64,000 nt of DNA from Sphingopyxis sp. GTDB taxonomy: Bacteria; Pseudomonadota; Alphaproteobacteria; Sphingomonadales; Sphingomonadaceae. The stretch is from assembly GCA_016793775.1 (NCBI GenBank), contig JAEULK010000089.1, positions 1 to 64,000 on the forward strand, given 5' to 3'. The notes below the pieces were generated by a model. The model did no database searches, was not told the origin of the DNA, and saw only the letters and a list, made by a program, of their open reading frames with translations. The translations under genes and the position numbers were made by a program. Below are positions 1-7,089 of this stretch, one piece after another. Position 1 is the first letter of the stretch. Every line of letters starts with the position of its first letter.

Positions 1-2
1 GC

Positions 3-680
3 GGCGGTTATCCGGTGCCGTTGCCCCAGCCGGTCGACGATTTCGCCGGGACGATCCGCTGCGAATCGCGCGGCAATCGTTACGAGCAGTGCAATGTGCC
101 GACGAACAACCGTGTCGAGTTGGTGCGGCGTATCGGCGGCAAGTGCAACGCCGGGCGGCAATGGGGCTATGACGCCAATTATATCTGGGTGAACGACGGC
201 TGCCGCGCCGAATTCCGTTATGGCTACAATAATCTGGTGCCGCTGCCGGGGCCGAAGCCCGAGAAGGACAAGGGGCCGAGCACCGGGCTGATCATCGGCG
301 GTATCGTCGTCGCGGGCGGGCTGATCGCGCTGCTCGCCAGCAAGAATAAGAAGAAAAAAGAGGGCGAGACGACCGCGACCGAGGAGGTGGCGATCCCGAC
401 CTATCCCGCTGGGCCGCCGGCGACGCTGAGCGCCAATCTGTCGGCGCTGCCCAGCGCATCGCGGCCGTCGGTGCAGAATTGCATGACCGATGCGGCGCGC
501 CAGATCGGGGTCACCGGCGGCACGCGATTGTCCTATGACAAGCTGGTCAGCCTGGAGCAGGGCAATGGCGGCTGGCGCATCCGCGCCGCGATGACCGCGA
601 CCTATCCCGACGGGGCGCGGTCGCTGGAGATGTATTGCCGCGCGACGCCGAGCCAGATCATCCAGCTCGATTTCAGCTAG
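3..680 (+). CDS. DUF3011-type envelope protein, 5' end cut off by the window
   Basis: The frame is open to the left edge, so the true start lies outside; GTG at 15 is merely the first possible start in view. Counting from that GTG, residues 12-70 hold four cysteines (16, 26, 44, 63) in a W/G/Y-rich stretch that fits the DUF3011 pattern of secreted proteins. Residues 91-108 are hydrophobic and end in a lysine cluster (KNKKKK), so this is probably a single-span membrane protein with the Cys-rich part outside the cytoplasm. The tail (110-221) is soluble, with two further cysteines, and I do not recognise it. No function can be assigned. The next gene lies 168 bases downstream in the same direction. 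Confidence 0.8.
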   Translation, partial: GGYPVPLPQPVDDFAGTIRCESRGNRYEQCNVPTNNRVELVRRIGGKCNAGRQWGYDANYIWVNDGCRAEFRYGYNNLVPLPGPKPEKDKGPSTGLIIGGIVVAGGLIALLASKNKKKKEGETTATEEVAIPTYPAGPPATLSANLSALPSASRPSVQNCMTDAARQIGVTGGTRLSYDKLVSLEQGNGGWRIRAAMTATYPDGARSLEMYCRATPSQIIQLDFS

Positions 681-848
681 CGTCCTGATCTTGGGCGGCG
701 CGCGGCATCGGGCTGGCGCCGGTCGGGCGTTGCGATTATCGAGGGCGCGGATAGGAGCGCGCGTCTGACCCACCAGCAAGCCGGAGCCGATGGCGGGGCG
801 CCGCTCGATCGCGCGCTTGCCGCCGTTCGCCTGCTGCTGGCGGGCGAT

Positions 849-1748
849 ATGGCGGGCGGTATCGCGCGCTATCGCGCGAGCATGAGGGCGTCGAAAGGGG
901 GGCTGCCGATCGGCATCCATATCGCGATGCTCGAATCGGCGGGCCATTCGCGCGCCGCGCAGGCGCTGGCCGAGCTGGGGCTGCGCACGGGGGAGGATGT
1001 CAGCGCCGCCGCGCATAATGCCAAATCCCCTGTTCAGTCTTGCCGCGACTATGAGGCGTTGTTCGAACGCGGGGCGATCAACGCGCGGATGATCGCGCGT
1101 TATGCGGCGAGCCTGATCGAATTGGGGAGGGGCGACGAAGCGGAACGGATTTTCGATTCTTCTCGGCTGCTGCAAACGGTCATGCTGGACGATCTGACGG
1201 TTGCGAATGAGCCGCTGGCGCAGGCCGTCGCGACCGAGATCAAGACGCGGGCGGCGGCGCACGCCAGGCCGGCGACCAACGGACCCGCGCTGGACATGCT
1301 GCGCCTGGGCAAGCTGACGGACGATCCCGGCCCCGCCGTGGCGACGTTGCTCGACGCGGTCGAAGCCGAGGCACGGCGCTACCTTGCAAGCTGGGCTGGC
1401 AGCGATCACCCGTTCGCGCGTCATGTCAGCGATCGGCACGTCGTCCACGCCTGGGCGCTGATTTCGCAGGGCCCCGGGCGGCTCGACCGCCATTCGCACA
1501 AGCGTGGCTGGGTGACCTGCGTCTATTATCCCGTGGGCGTGCCCGCAGGCGAGGCAGGCGGCGCGCTGGTGGTGGGGGCTCCGGAGGGCGGCGTGCCGCT
1601 AGCCGGATGGCCACAAGGACGGGTCAGGCCAGAGGCGGGGCTGCTGGTGTTGATGCCGTCCTATTACACGCATTGGACGACGCCCTATGATGCGCCGGGG
1701 CTGCGGATGTCGATCGCCGTCGATTTCGAGCTTGGCCGGGCAGCTTAG
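849..1748 (+). CDS. Putative 2OG-Fe(II) oxygenase-like protein with helical N-terminal part
   Basis: The C-terminal third (about 200-295) resembles the 2OG-FeII_Oxy_5 family: an HSH at 215-217 as N-terminal metal ligands, YYP at 226-228, MPS at 269-271 followed by His275 as distal ligand, and Arg286 in the position that usually binds 2-oxoglutarate. The first ~150 residues are Ala/Leu/Arg-rich and look like short helical (TPR-type) repeats, a combination seen in this family. Substrate unknown. ATG 849 is the only ATG, GTG or TTG in frame after the previous stop, yet the frame stays open and protein-like back to about 780, so a CTG start or sequence error upstream is possible. The Shine-Dalgarno is poor. 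Function is inference from motifs. Confidence 0.7.
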   Translation: MAGGIARYRASMRASKGGLPIGIHIAMLESAGHSRAAQALAELGLRTGEDVSAAAHNAKSPVQSCRDYEALFERGAINARMIARYAASLIELGRGDEAERIFDSSRLLQTVMLDDLTVANEPLAQAVATEIKTRAAAHARPATNGPALDMLRLGKLTDDPGPAVATLLDAVEAEARRYLASWAGSDHPFARHVSDRHVVHAWALISQGPGRLDRHSHKRGWVTCVYYPVGVPAGEAGGALVVGAPEGGVPLAGWPQGRVRPEAGLLVLMPSYYTHWTTPYDAPGLRMSIAVDFELGRAA

Positions 1749-2365
1749 CTCGCGGCCAGCGCCTCCTCGACTTGTGCCAGACGGTCTTTGCCGAAGAACA
1801 TCTGGTCGCCGACGAAGAAGGTCGGGATGCCGAACACCCCGCGCGCGACGGCGGCTTCGGTGTTGGCGACCAGCTTCGCCTTGATCTCGGGCTCCTGCGT
1901 GCGCGCGAGCAAAGCGGGCCCGTCGAAGCCGCTGGCAGTGAGGAAGGCCGCAGCGACCTCGGGATCGTCCATCTTGACGCCTTCCTCCCACATCGCGCGG
2001 TTCACGGCGTCGACATAGTCGTCGAGCACGCCCTCGTCGGCCGCGACGATCGCGCCGCGCATGATCAGCAAGGTGTTGATCGGGAAGTGCGGGTTGAGGC
2101 CGAATTTGGTCAGGCCGTGGCGGGCAATGAAGCGCTGCATTTCGAGATGCTCATAGGCGAGCTTCGCGGGCGCCTCGGCATATTGGACCATCGGCGCCTT
2201 GTTGCCGGTGGCCTTGAAGATGCCGCCGAGCAGGCACGGCGTGATGACCAGGTCGGCGCCGGTGCGGTCGAGCAGTTCGGGCAGGACCTTCAAGGTCAGA
2301 TAGGCATTGGGGCTGCCGAAATCGAAGATGAGTTCGAGGGTTGTTCCGGCGTTTTGGGTCACCAT
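1745..2365 (-). CDS. 2-hydroxychromene-2-carboxylate isomerase / GST-kappa family protein
   Basis: A 206-residue thioredoxin-fold protein of the DsbA/GST-kappa group. The N-terminus has FDFGSPNAY, where Ser18 matches the catalytic serine of 2-hydroxychromene-2-carboxylate isomerases, and GVFGIPTFFVGD near 175 is the family's cis-proline loop and strand. These enzymes isomerise 2-hydroxychromene-2-carboxylate during naphthalene breakdown with glutathione as cofactor, but many paralogues in sphingomonads have no known substrate and no naphthalene genes are nearby. It overlaps the SDR gene by 7 bases on the same strand, so the two are probably one transcript. The 3' end overlaps the end of the upstream convergent gene by four bases. 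Confidence 0.85.
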   Translation of the reverse strand: MVTQNAGTTLELIFDFGSPNAYLTLKVLPELLDRTGADLVITPCLLGGIFKATGNKAPMVQYAEAPAKLAYEHLEMQRFIARHGLTKFGLNPHFPINTLLIMRGAIVAADEGVLDDYVDAVNRAMWEEGVKMDDPEVAAAFLTASGFDGPALLARTQEPEIKAKLVANTEAAVARGVFGIPTFFVGDQMFFGKDRLAQVEEALAAS

Positions 2366-3090
2366 TTTTCTCCCCAGGGGCGGAGGTCGAGTTCGTGGGT
2401 CCAGGCGCTTTTCGGCTGCTTGTGGAGCATCACATAATTGGCGGCGATGGCTTGCGGATTGAGGATCAGGTCGGCGGCCTTGGCATTGTCGAAATCGGGG
2501 TGGCGGCCCTTGATGAAGTCGGTGTCGATCGCGCCGTCGATGATGGTGTGCGCGACGTGCACGCCCTGCGGCCCCAGTTCGCGCGCCATCGATTGGGCGA
2601 GCATGCGCAGGGCGCCCTTGGCGCCCGAAAAGGCGGAGAAGCCCGATCCGCCGCGCAGGCTCGCGGTCGCGCCGGTGAATAGGATCGTGCCGCGGCCGCG
2701 TGGCGCCATGCGCCTTGCCGCCTCGCGGCCCATCAGGAAGCCGCCGAGGCAGGCCATTTCCCAGACCTTGGTGTAAACCCGCACCGTCGTCTCGCCGATG
2801 GGGAAATTGACGTTGGCGCCGATGTTGAACACCGCGACCTCGACCGGGCCGACCTCGGCCTCGACCTGATCGAACAGCGCGATCATGTCGGTTTCTTCGC
2901 GCGCGTCGCCGGGGAAGGCGCGCGCCTGGTGGCCCGCGTCGCGGATCGACTGCGCCAGCGTTTCGAGCTGGTCGGCGTTGCGCGCGCGGCGGTTGACGCA
3001 GGCGGTGAGGCCCTCGGCGGCAAAGGCACGCGCGATCGCGCCGCCGGTGGCGTCGCCGGCTCCGATGATGACGGCAGCGGGATTGGGCAT
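2359..3090 (-). CDS. Atypical short-chain dehydrogenase/reductase (catalytic Tyr replaced by Phe)
   Basis: A 243-residue Rossmann protein. GAGDATGGAIA (10-20) is the cofactor loop, NIGAN (89-93) the usual NNAG region, Ser144 sits at the catalytic serine position, and the active-site helix reads F154-S-G-A-K158, so the tyrosine of the YxxxK pair is phenylalanine. SDRs of this kind are widespread and their reaction is not settled; a standard oxidoreduction would need another proton donor. The ATG at 3090 was chosen because AGGAGAG lies just upstream; a longer frame to 3375 runs through the divergent regulator and is spurious. Co-transcribed with the isomerase downstream, and divergent from the HxlR gene across a palindrome that probably controls both. 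Confidence 0.9.
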   Translation of the reverse strand: MPNPAAVIIGAGDATGGAIARAFAAEGLTACVNRRARNADQLETLAQSIRDAGHQARAFPGDAREETDMIALFDQVEAEVGPVEVAVFNIGANVNFPIGETTVRVYTKVWEMACLGGFLMGREAARRMAPRGRGTILFTGATASLRGGSGFSAFSGAKGALRMLAQSMARELGPQGVHVAHTIIDGAIDTDFIKGRHPDFDNAKAADLILNPQAIAANYVMLHKQPKSAWTHELDLRPWGEKW

Positions 3091-3115
3091 GCGACTCTCC
3101 TCTTGGTGCCGCATC

Positions 3116-3138
3116 GTAACTATGATAATCATAGTGAC
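3116..3138. promoter_or_regulatory. 23-bp palindromic operator between SDR and HxlR genes
   Basis: ACTATGAT-A-ATCATAGT (3119-3135) is a perfect 17-bp palindrome, and the match extends to GT/AC at 3116-3117 and 3137-3138 with one mismatch. It lies in the 75-base gap between two divergent genes, 31 bases from the HxlR start. HxlR regulators bind palindromes next to their own genes, so this is the likely operator; the TATGAT inside it could also be a -10 box, which would let the regulator block transcription. Confidence 0.75.
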
Positions 3139-3165
3139 AAGGATTTTCTTCGAGGAGGCTGCCGC

Positions 3166-3657
3166 GTGCCCAAACGCGCCGATCTGTCCGATACTGTCTG
3201 CCCCGTCGGGCGCTCGGCCGAGCTGCTCGGAGATCGCGCGGTGCTGCTGATCCTGCGCGACCTGTTTTTCGGGCGGCGGCGGTTCGAGGCGATCGCGGCG
3301 AACACCGGGCTGGGGCCGCAGCTGGTGTCGGCGCGGCTCAAACGGCTCGAGAGCGAAGGCGTGGTCGAACGCCATGCCTATCAGGACAAGCCGCTACGCC
3401 ACGACTATCGGCTGACCGACAAGGGCAAGGACCTGTTCGGCGTGCTCTATGCGATGCGCGGTTGGGCCGAACGGTGGGCGTATCAGGACGGCGAGACCGG
3501 CGACGGGCCCGCGATGCGCTATATCCACCGCGCGTGCGGCACCGATGTCGGGACGGCGACGGTGTGTCCGGGGTGCGGCGCGGCGCTGGGCTATGGCGAT
3601 CTGAAGGGAGAGCCGTCGCCGGCGCTCAAGACCGAACAAGCGCGGCGCGCGGGTTAG
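3166..3657 (+). CDS. HxlR-family winged-helix transcriptional regulator
   Basis: A 163-residue protein with the HxlR signature: Cys12 in the VCPVGRSAELLGDRA start, a winged helix at about 20-95 and the DYRLTDKGKDL wing. The C-terminal part is longer than in minimal HxlR proteins and carries CGT...CPGCG (Cys124, 134, 137), resembling a small metal-binding knuckle. Cys12 is often the redox or electrophile sensor in this family. Start GTG 3166 is preceded by GAGGAGG; the longer frame from 2929 overlaps the divergent SDR gene. Its neighbour suggests it controls the SDR-isomerase pair and itself through the palindrome at 3116-3138. Confidence 0.9.
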   Translation: MPKRADLSDTVCPVGRSAELLGDRAVLLILRDLFFGRRRFEAIAANTGLGPQLVSARLKRLESEGVVERHAYQDKPLRHDYRLTDKGKDLFGVLYAMRGWAERWAYQDGETGDGPAMRYIHRACGTDVGTATVCPGCGAALGYGDLKGEPSPALKTEQARRAG

Positions 3658-3658
3658 C

Positions 3659-4078
3659 TCAGGCCTTTTCCAGCGTGCATTGCAGCGGGTGCTGGTTCTG
3701 GCGCGCGGCGTCCATCACCTGATTCACCTTGGTTTCGGCGACCTCGTAGCTGAACACGCCGCACACGCCGACGCCCTGCTGGTGGACATGCAGCATCACC
3801 TGCGTCGCCTGTTCGATGTCCATGTTGAAGAAACGCTGGAGCACCATCACGACGAATTCCATCGGGGTGTAATCGTCGTTGAGCAGCAGCACCTTGTACA
3901 TCGAGGGCTTTTTCGCCTTGGCGCGGGTGCGCGTCGCGATGCCGACGCCCGGGGTGCCGGGCGTGCCGTCGTCCTTGTCCGCCATGAGGCGGATATGATC
4001 CGAATCCTTGTCCGCCATGAGGCGGACATGATCCGAATCCTTGTCCGCCATGAGGCGGACATGATCCGAATCCGCCAT
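3659..4078 (-). CDS. clpS: ATP-dependent Clp protease adaptor ClpS with repeat-expanded N-terminus
   Basis: ClpS delivers N-degron substrates to ClpAP. The conserved core is complete: [17 protein letters not shown] (the DD...M substrate pocket), [21 protein letters not shown] and HPLQCTLEK at the end. Before it lies an extension built from an 11-residue repeat, [11 protein letters not shown], carried by 33-bp direct repeats, so ATG codons in frame occur at 4078, 4051, 4018 and 3985. The last gives a start about 25 residues before KPSMYK, as in ordinary alphaproteobacterial ClpS. None has a convincing Shine-Dalgarno and the frame is open to a GTG at 4186, so the start is uncertain; 4078 is a compromise. 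ClpA is not in the window. Confidence 0.92.
   Translation of the reverse strand: MADSDHVRLMADKDSDHVRLMADKDSDHIRLMADKDDGTPGTPGVGIATRTRAKAKKPSMYKVLLLNDDYTPMEFVVMVLQRFFNMDIEQATQVMLHVHQQGVGVCGVFSYEVAETKVNQVMDAARQNQHPLQCTLEKA
3973..4078. repeat. 33-bp in-frame tandem repeat at the start of clpS
   Basis: About three copies of a 33-bp unit. The CAT (ATG on the minus strand) recurs at 3983, 4016 and 4049, exactly 33 bases apart, and once more at 4076 after a shorter 27-base unit. Copies are identical apart from one substitution that turns Val into Ile. Each carries its own start codon in frame, so the repeat multiplies possible starts rather than breaking the gene. Near-identity points to recent slippage. 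Confidence 0.95.
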
Positions 4079-4191
4079 GGCGCGGATGGAATGGGGGGTC
4101 TGAACTGGAAGCATTGTCACCGGAATATCGCACGCCGAGGCGGATTCGCAAGAGGGCGGGGCATCATTAACCCCCTTTTCCTGCACGACCC

Positions 4192-4232
4192 GAAAACAAG
4201 AACCGCCCGCTTCCCGGGGGAAGCGAGCGGTC
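4192..4232 (-). terminator. Rho-independent terminator downstream of the phasin gene
   Basis: Read on the minus strand, CGCTCGCTTCCC and GGGAAGCGGGCG form a GC-rich stem, followed by TTCTTGTTTT. It lies between the phasin stop (4300) and clpS, so it ends the phasin transcript and leaves clpS to its own promoter. Confidence 0.75.
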
Positions 4233-4299
4233 TTGGGTGCGTCGGCGCAGGCGGGGAGGAGGGGAGAGAGGCCCGCGCCGACAGCGGAAGAGAAAGCCC

Positions 4300-5079
4300 T
4301 TAGGCGGCCTTCATCTTCGAAGTGATGACCGACACGCGGTTCGAGATCGGCGCGAAGCTGTCGTTCGCCATCTTGACGACGAGTTCGCTGGTCTTCGACG
4401 TCTGCGCGACAGCGGCGTCGAACGCCTTCTTGCTGTTTTCGGCATAGAGCTTGAAGAATTCGGTCGGCGACTTGACGGCGGTGTAGCCCTTCAGCGCGGC
4501 GGTCGTGTCTTCAAAGCTCTTGCGGGCGAAGGTCACGCCTTCCTGGCCGAGGACTTCGGCGTTCTTCGCAGCGATCTTGCCGGCTTCGACGAGCGCTTCG
4601 AGGTTCGCCTTGTTGAACTCGACGGCTTCTTCGGCGAGCTTGCTGGTCTTGGCGAGCGCTTCCTTCGACTTCGCCTGGAAATCGGCGGTCAGGGTTTCGG
4701 CGCGGGTCTTCGCTTCGTCGGCGAACTTCTTGACGGTGTCGTTCATGGTCTTGAATCCTTTGGTGGCGGCGGCAACCGGCTTCGGCTCGGCCTTGATGAT
4801 CTTCACGGGAGCGGTTTTCACGGTCTTGGGGGCAATGGTCTTTGCGGCGGCCTTCTTGGGGGCGGCCTTTTTGACAACCGCCTTGGGGGCGGCGGCCTTT
4901 TTCGCGACCGGCGTGGCTTTTGCCTTCACCGTCGGGGTCTTCACGGGCGCCGGAGCGGCCTTCGCCACTGCCGGGGCAGCGGCTTCGACCGGAGCGGCCG
5001 GAGTCACCGCCGGCTTGGCGGGGGTTTCCAGCGTCGCGGCTTCGAAAGCCTTTTCGGCACTATCCATCTTGGTAGCCAT
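4300..5079 (-). CDS. Phasin family protein with Lys/Ala/Pro-rich N-terminal domain
   Basis: Phasins coat polyhydroxyalkanoate granules. Residues from about 110 to 259 are an amphipathic helical domain of phasin_2 type ([14 protein letters not shown]..., [21 protein letters not shown]). The first ~100 residues are Lys, Ala and Pro-rich with [12 protein letters not shown]-like blocks reminiscent of histone H1 tails, as in phasins proposed to tie granules to DNA; that DNA role is inference. AAGGAG lies 8 bases before ATG 5079. The gene follows phaC by about 120 bases on the same strand, and that gap holds two TGC palindromes of the sort bound by PhaR, so it probably has its own granule-responsive promoter. 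Confidence 0.92.
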   Translation of the reverse strand: MATKMDSAEKAFEAATLETPAKPAVTPAAPVEAAAPAVAKAAPAPVKTPTVKAKATPVAKKAAAPKAVVKKAAPKKAAAKTIAPKTVKTAPVKIIKAEPKPVAAATKGFKTMNDTVKKFADEAKTRAETLTADFQAKSKEALAKTSKLAEEAVEFNKANLEALVEAGKIAAKNAEVLGQEGVTFARKSFEDTTAALKGYTAVKSPTEFFKLYAENSKKAFDAAVAQTSKTSELVVKMANDSFAPISNRVSVITSKMKAA

Positions 5080-5097
5080 CGGGGTAACTCCTTTATG

Positions 5098-5110
5098 TTG
5101 CAGTGCACAA
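5098..5110. promoter_or_regulatory. TGC-rich motif just upstream of phasin start
   Basis: TTGCAGTGCACAA sits 18 bases before the phasin ATG and contains the palindrome GTGCAC. It shares TGC...GCACAA with the larger palindrome at 5141-5161. PhaR of Paracoccus binds TGC-rich sequences at phasin genes, so this is a plausible second operator half or site. Confidence 0.5.
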
Positions 5111-5140
5111 TATAGGAGTGGCGTGGCGATTTCAAGGATA

Positions 5141-5161
5141 TTTTTGTGCAGCGCACAAAAA
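5141..5161. promoter_or_regulatory. 21-bp palindrome upstream of phasin, candidate PhaR operator
   Basis: TTTTTGTGC-AGC-GCACAAAAA has perfect 9-base arms around a 3-base centre. It lies between phaC and the phasin gene, 62 bases before the phasin ATG. The TGC/GCA core fits the known preference of the PHA-binding repressor PhaR, which is not encoded in the window. Binding is inferred. Confidence 0.65.
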
Positions 5162-5200
5162 TTGTTGCTCGCGGCCTTGTTGGCCTTTTATTCCCGTGCT

Positions 5201-6973
5201 TTAGCGCTGCTTGACATAGCGGCCGGGGGCATCCTCGATCGCCTTCTTAGCACCTTTTCCGGGAATCCGCGAACCCTTTGCGGGGATTTTTGCGCCATCC
5301 TGTGCTGCAATCCAGCCGATCCAGTGCGGCCACCAGCTGCCCTTGGTCTCGTTGGCCGACGCTTCGAACTCGGCGAGCGTCGTCGCGTCATTGTCGCCGG
5401 TCCAATATTGATATTTGCCCGCAGCGGGCGGGTTGACGACGCCGGCAATATGCCCCGATCCGGCGAGCAGGAAGGTCTTGTCGCCCGATAAATGGTCCAT
5501 CAGCCGCCACACGCTGGCGAGCGGCGCGATGTGATCCTCGCGCCCCGCCTGGATATAGGCGGGCGTCTTGATCTTCTTGAGGTCGATCGGGGTGCCGCAG
5601 ACCGACAGGCTGTTCGGTATGACCAGGCGGTTGTCGCGATAGAGATCGACCAGATATTGGCGATGCCATTTCGCGGGCAGGTTGGTGGTGTCGCCGTTCC
5701 AGTAGAGCAGGTCGAAGGGCGGGTAGTCGTTGCCGAGCAGGTAATTGCTGACGACATAATTCCAGATCAGGTCGCGCCCGCGCAAGCTGTTGAAGGTCGC
5801 GGCCATATAGCGGCCGTCGAGGAAGCCCGGCGCCGACAGCTGTTCGAGCAGCGCCAGATAGCTGTCATCGACGAACATCTTGAGGTCGCCGGCGAACTCG
5901 AAATCGATCTGCGCGGTGAAGAAGGTCACCGACTGGACCCTGTCGGCCTCGCCCTTGGCCGACAACATTGCGAGCGTCGCGGCGAGGGTAGTACCCGCGA
6001 CGCAATAGCCGATCGTATGGACCGCCGGGACATCGAGCAGGTCGCGCACCGTGTCGATCGCATCGACTTGCGCCGCGATATAGTCGTCCCAGACCACGTC
6101 CTTCATCGAGGCGTCGGCCGACTTCCACGACACCATGAACACCGACAATCCCTGCTCGACCGCCCAGGCGACGAAGCTTTTGGCGGGGTTCAGATCGAGG
6201 ATGTAGAAGCGGTTGATCCATGGCGGGAAGATGACGAGCGGGACGGTGAAGACGTCCTTGGTCGTCGGTGTGTACTGAATGAGCTGATAGAGGTCGGTCT
6301 CGTGGATCACCTTGCCCGGCGTCGTCGCGATATTGACCCCGACCTCGAAGGCGTCGGGATCGACGTGGGAAAGCTGCCCGCGCGACAGGTCGGCGAGCAT
6401 GTGCTTGAGACCCTTGAGCAGGCTCTCGCCGCGCGTCTCGACCGCGCGCTTGATGACTTCGGGATTGGTCAGCACCAGGTTCGACGGCGAAAAGGCCTCG
6501 GCCATATTCTTCGCCGCGAACTCCATTTTCTTGCGCGCATTCTCGTCGAGCCCCGCCATCTGGCGCGTCGTTTCGAGGAGCTGGTCGGAGAGCAGCCCAT
6601 AGGTCTGGCGGATCAGCGCGAAGACCGGGTTGGCGGTCCATTCGGGGTCGGCGAAGCGCTTGTCTTTCGGCGCGTCGGTGACGGGGGTGAAGGAGGGGCC
6701 GAGCGTCGCGAGCGAAGTCCAGAAGGCGACGCCCTGTTCCCACATCTTTGCCGACTGTTCGGCCCATATCTGTGTCGCGGGATTGTTGATCCAGCCGGCG
6801 GGGTCGAACATCGCCGGGGCGTTCGTCTTGCCGTCATCGGCCTGTCCCAGCGCATAGTCGAGCATCATCTGCTGCGCGCGGCCCATGACGCTGGTCCAAT
6901 GTTGCAGGTCGTCGGGCGCGGGCATGAAGGGATTTGGCGTTTCGCCGATGCCGTCTTTGCCCGTTTCGCTCAT
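5201..6973 (-). CDS. phaC: Class I poly(3-hydroxyalkanoate) synthase PhaC
   Basis: Polymerises (R)-3-hydroxyacyl-CoA, typically 3-hydroxybutyryl-CoA, into storage polyester on granules. At 590 residues it has the class I size. The N-terminal PhaC_N part (about 70-240) is followed by an alpha/beta-hydrolase core with lipase-box-like GYCVAG (nucleophile Cys323), Asp480 in AGREDH and His508 in GSGHIAG. The conserved WNGDTTNLPAKWH (425-437) is also present. The 3' neighbour is the phasin, but phaA and phaB are absent here. Divergent from the aminotransferase gene across about 115 bases. Confidence 0.97.
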   Translation of the reverse strand: MSETGKDGIGETPNPFMPAPDDLQHWTSVMGRAQQMMLDYALGQADDGKTNAPAMFDPAGWINNPATQIWAEQSAKMWEQGVAFWTSLATLGPSFTPVTDAPKDKRFADPEWTANPVFALIRQTYGLLSDQLLETTRQMAGLDENARKKMEFAAKNMAEAFSPSNLVLTNPEVIKRAVETRGESLLKGLKHMLADLSRGQLSHVDPDAFEVGVNIATTPGKVIHETDLYQLIQYTPTTKDVFTVPLVIFPPWINRFYILDLNPAKSFVAWAVEQGLSVFMVSWKSADASMKDVVWDDYIAAQVDAIDTVRDLLDVPAVHTIGYCVAGTTLAATLAMLSAKGEADRVQSVTFFTAQIDFEFAGDLKMFVDDSYLALLEQLSAPGFLDGRYMAATFNSLRGRDLIWNYVVSNYLLGNDYPPFDLLYWNGDTTNLPAKWHRQYLVDLYRDNRLVIPNSLSVCGTPIDLKKIKTPAYIQAGREDHIAPLASVWRLMDHLSGDKTFLLAGSGHIAGVVNPPAAGKYQYWTGDNDATTLAEFEASANETKGSWWPHWIGWIAAQDGAKIPAKGSRIPGKGAKKAIEDAPGRYVKQR

Positions 6974-7089
6974 GCTCGTTCCTGCTGGTTTGTGCCGACA
7001 ATATGCCTATAACAAGCCGCGGCGCGGCTGGCGAGGCTGCCGCTCGCGTCAATCACCAAGTTTACGCAAAGGAGTTGTTCTAGTTTCCC

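Noticed and set aside
1745-2365. Part of a naphthalene degradation cluster
   Set aside because: No dioxygenase or other aromatic-degradation gene lies near; the GST-kappa fold alone does not establish it.
3973-4078. Repeat array as a CRISPR
   Set aside because: Units are directly adjacent with no spacers and stay in the clpS frame.
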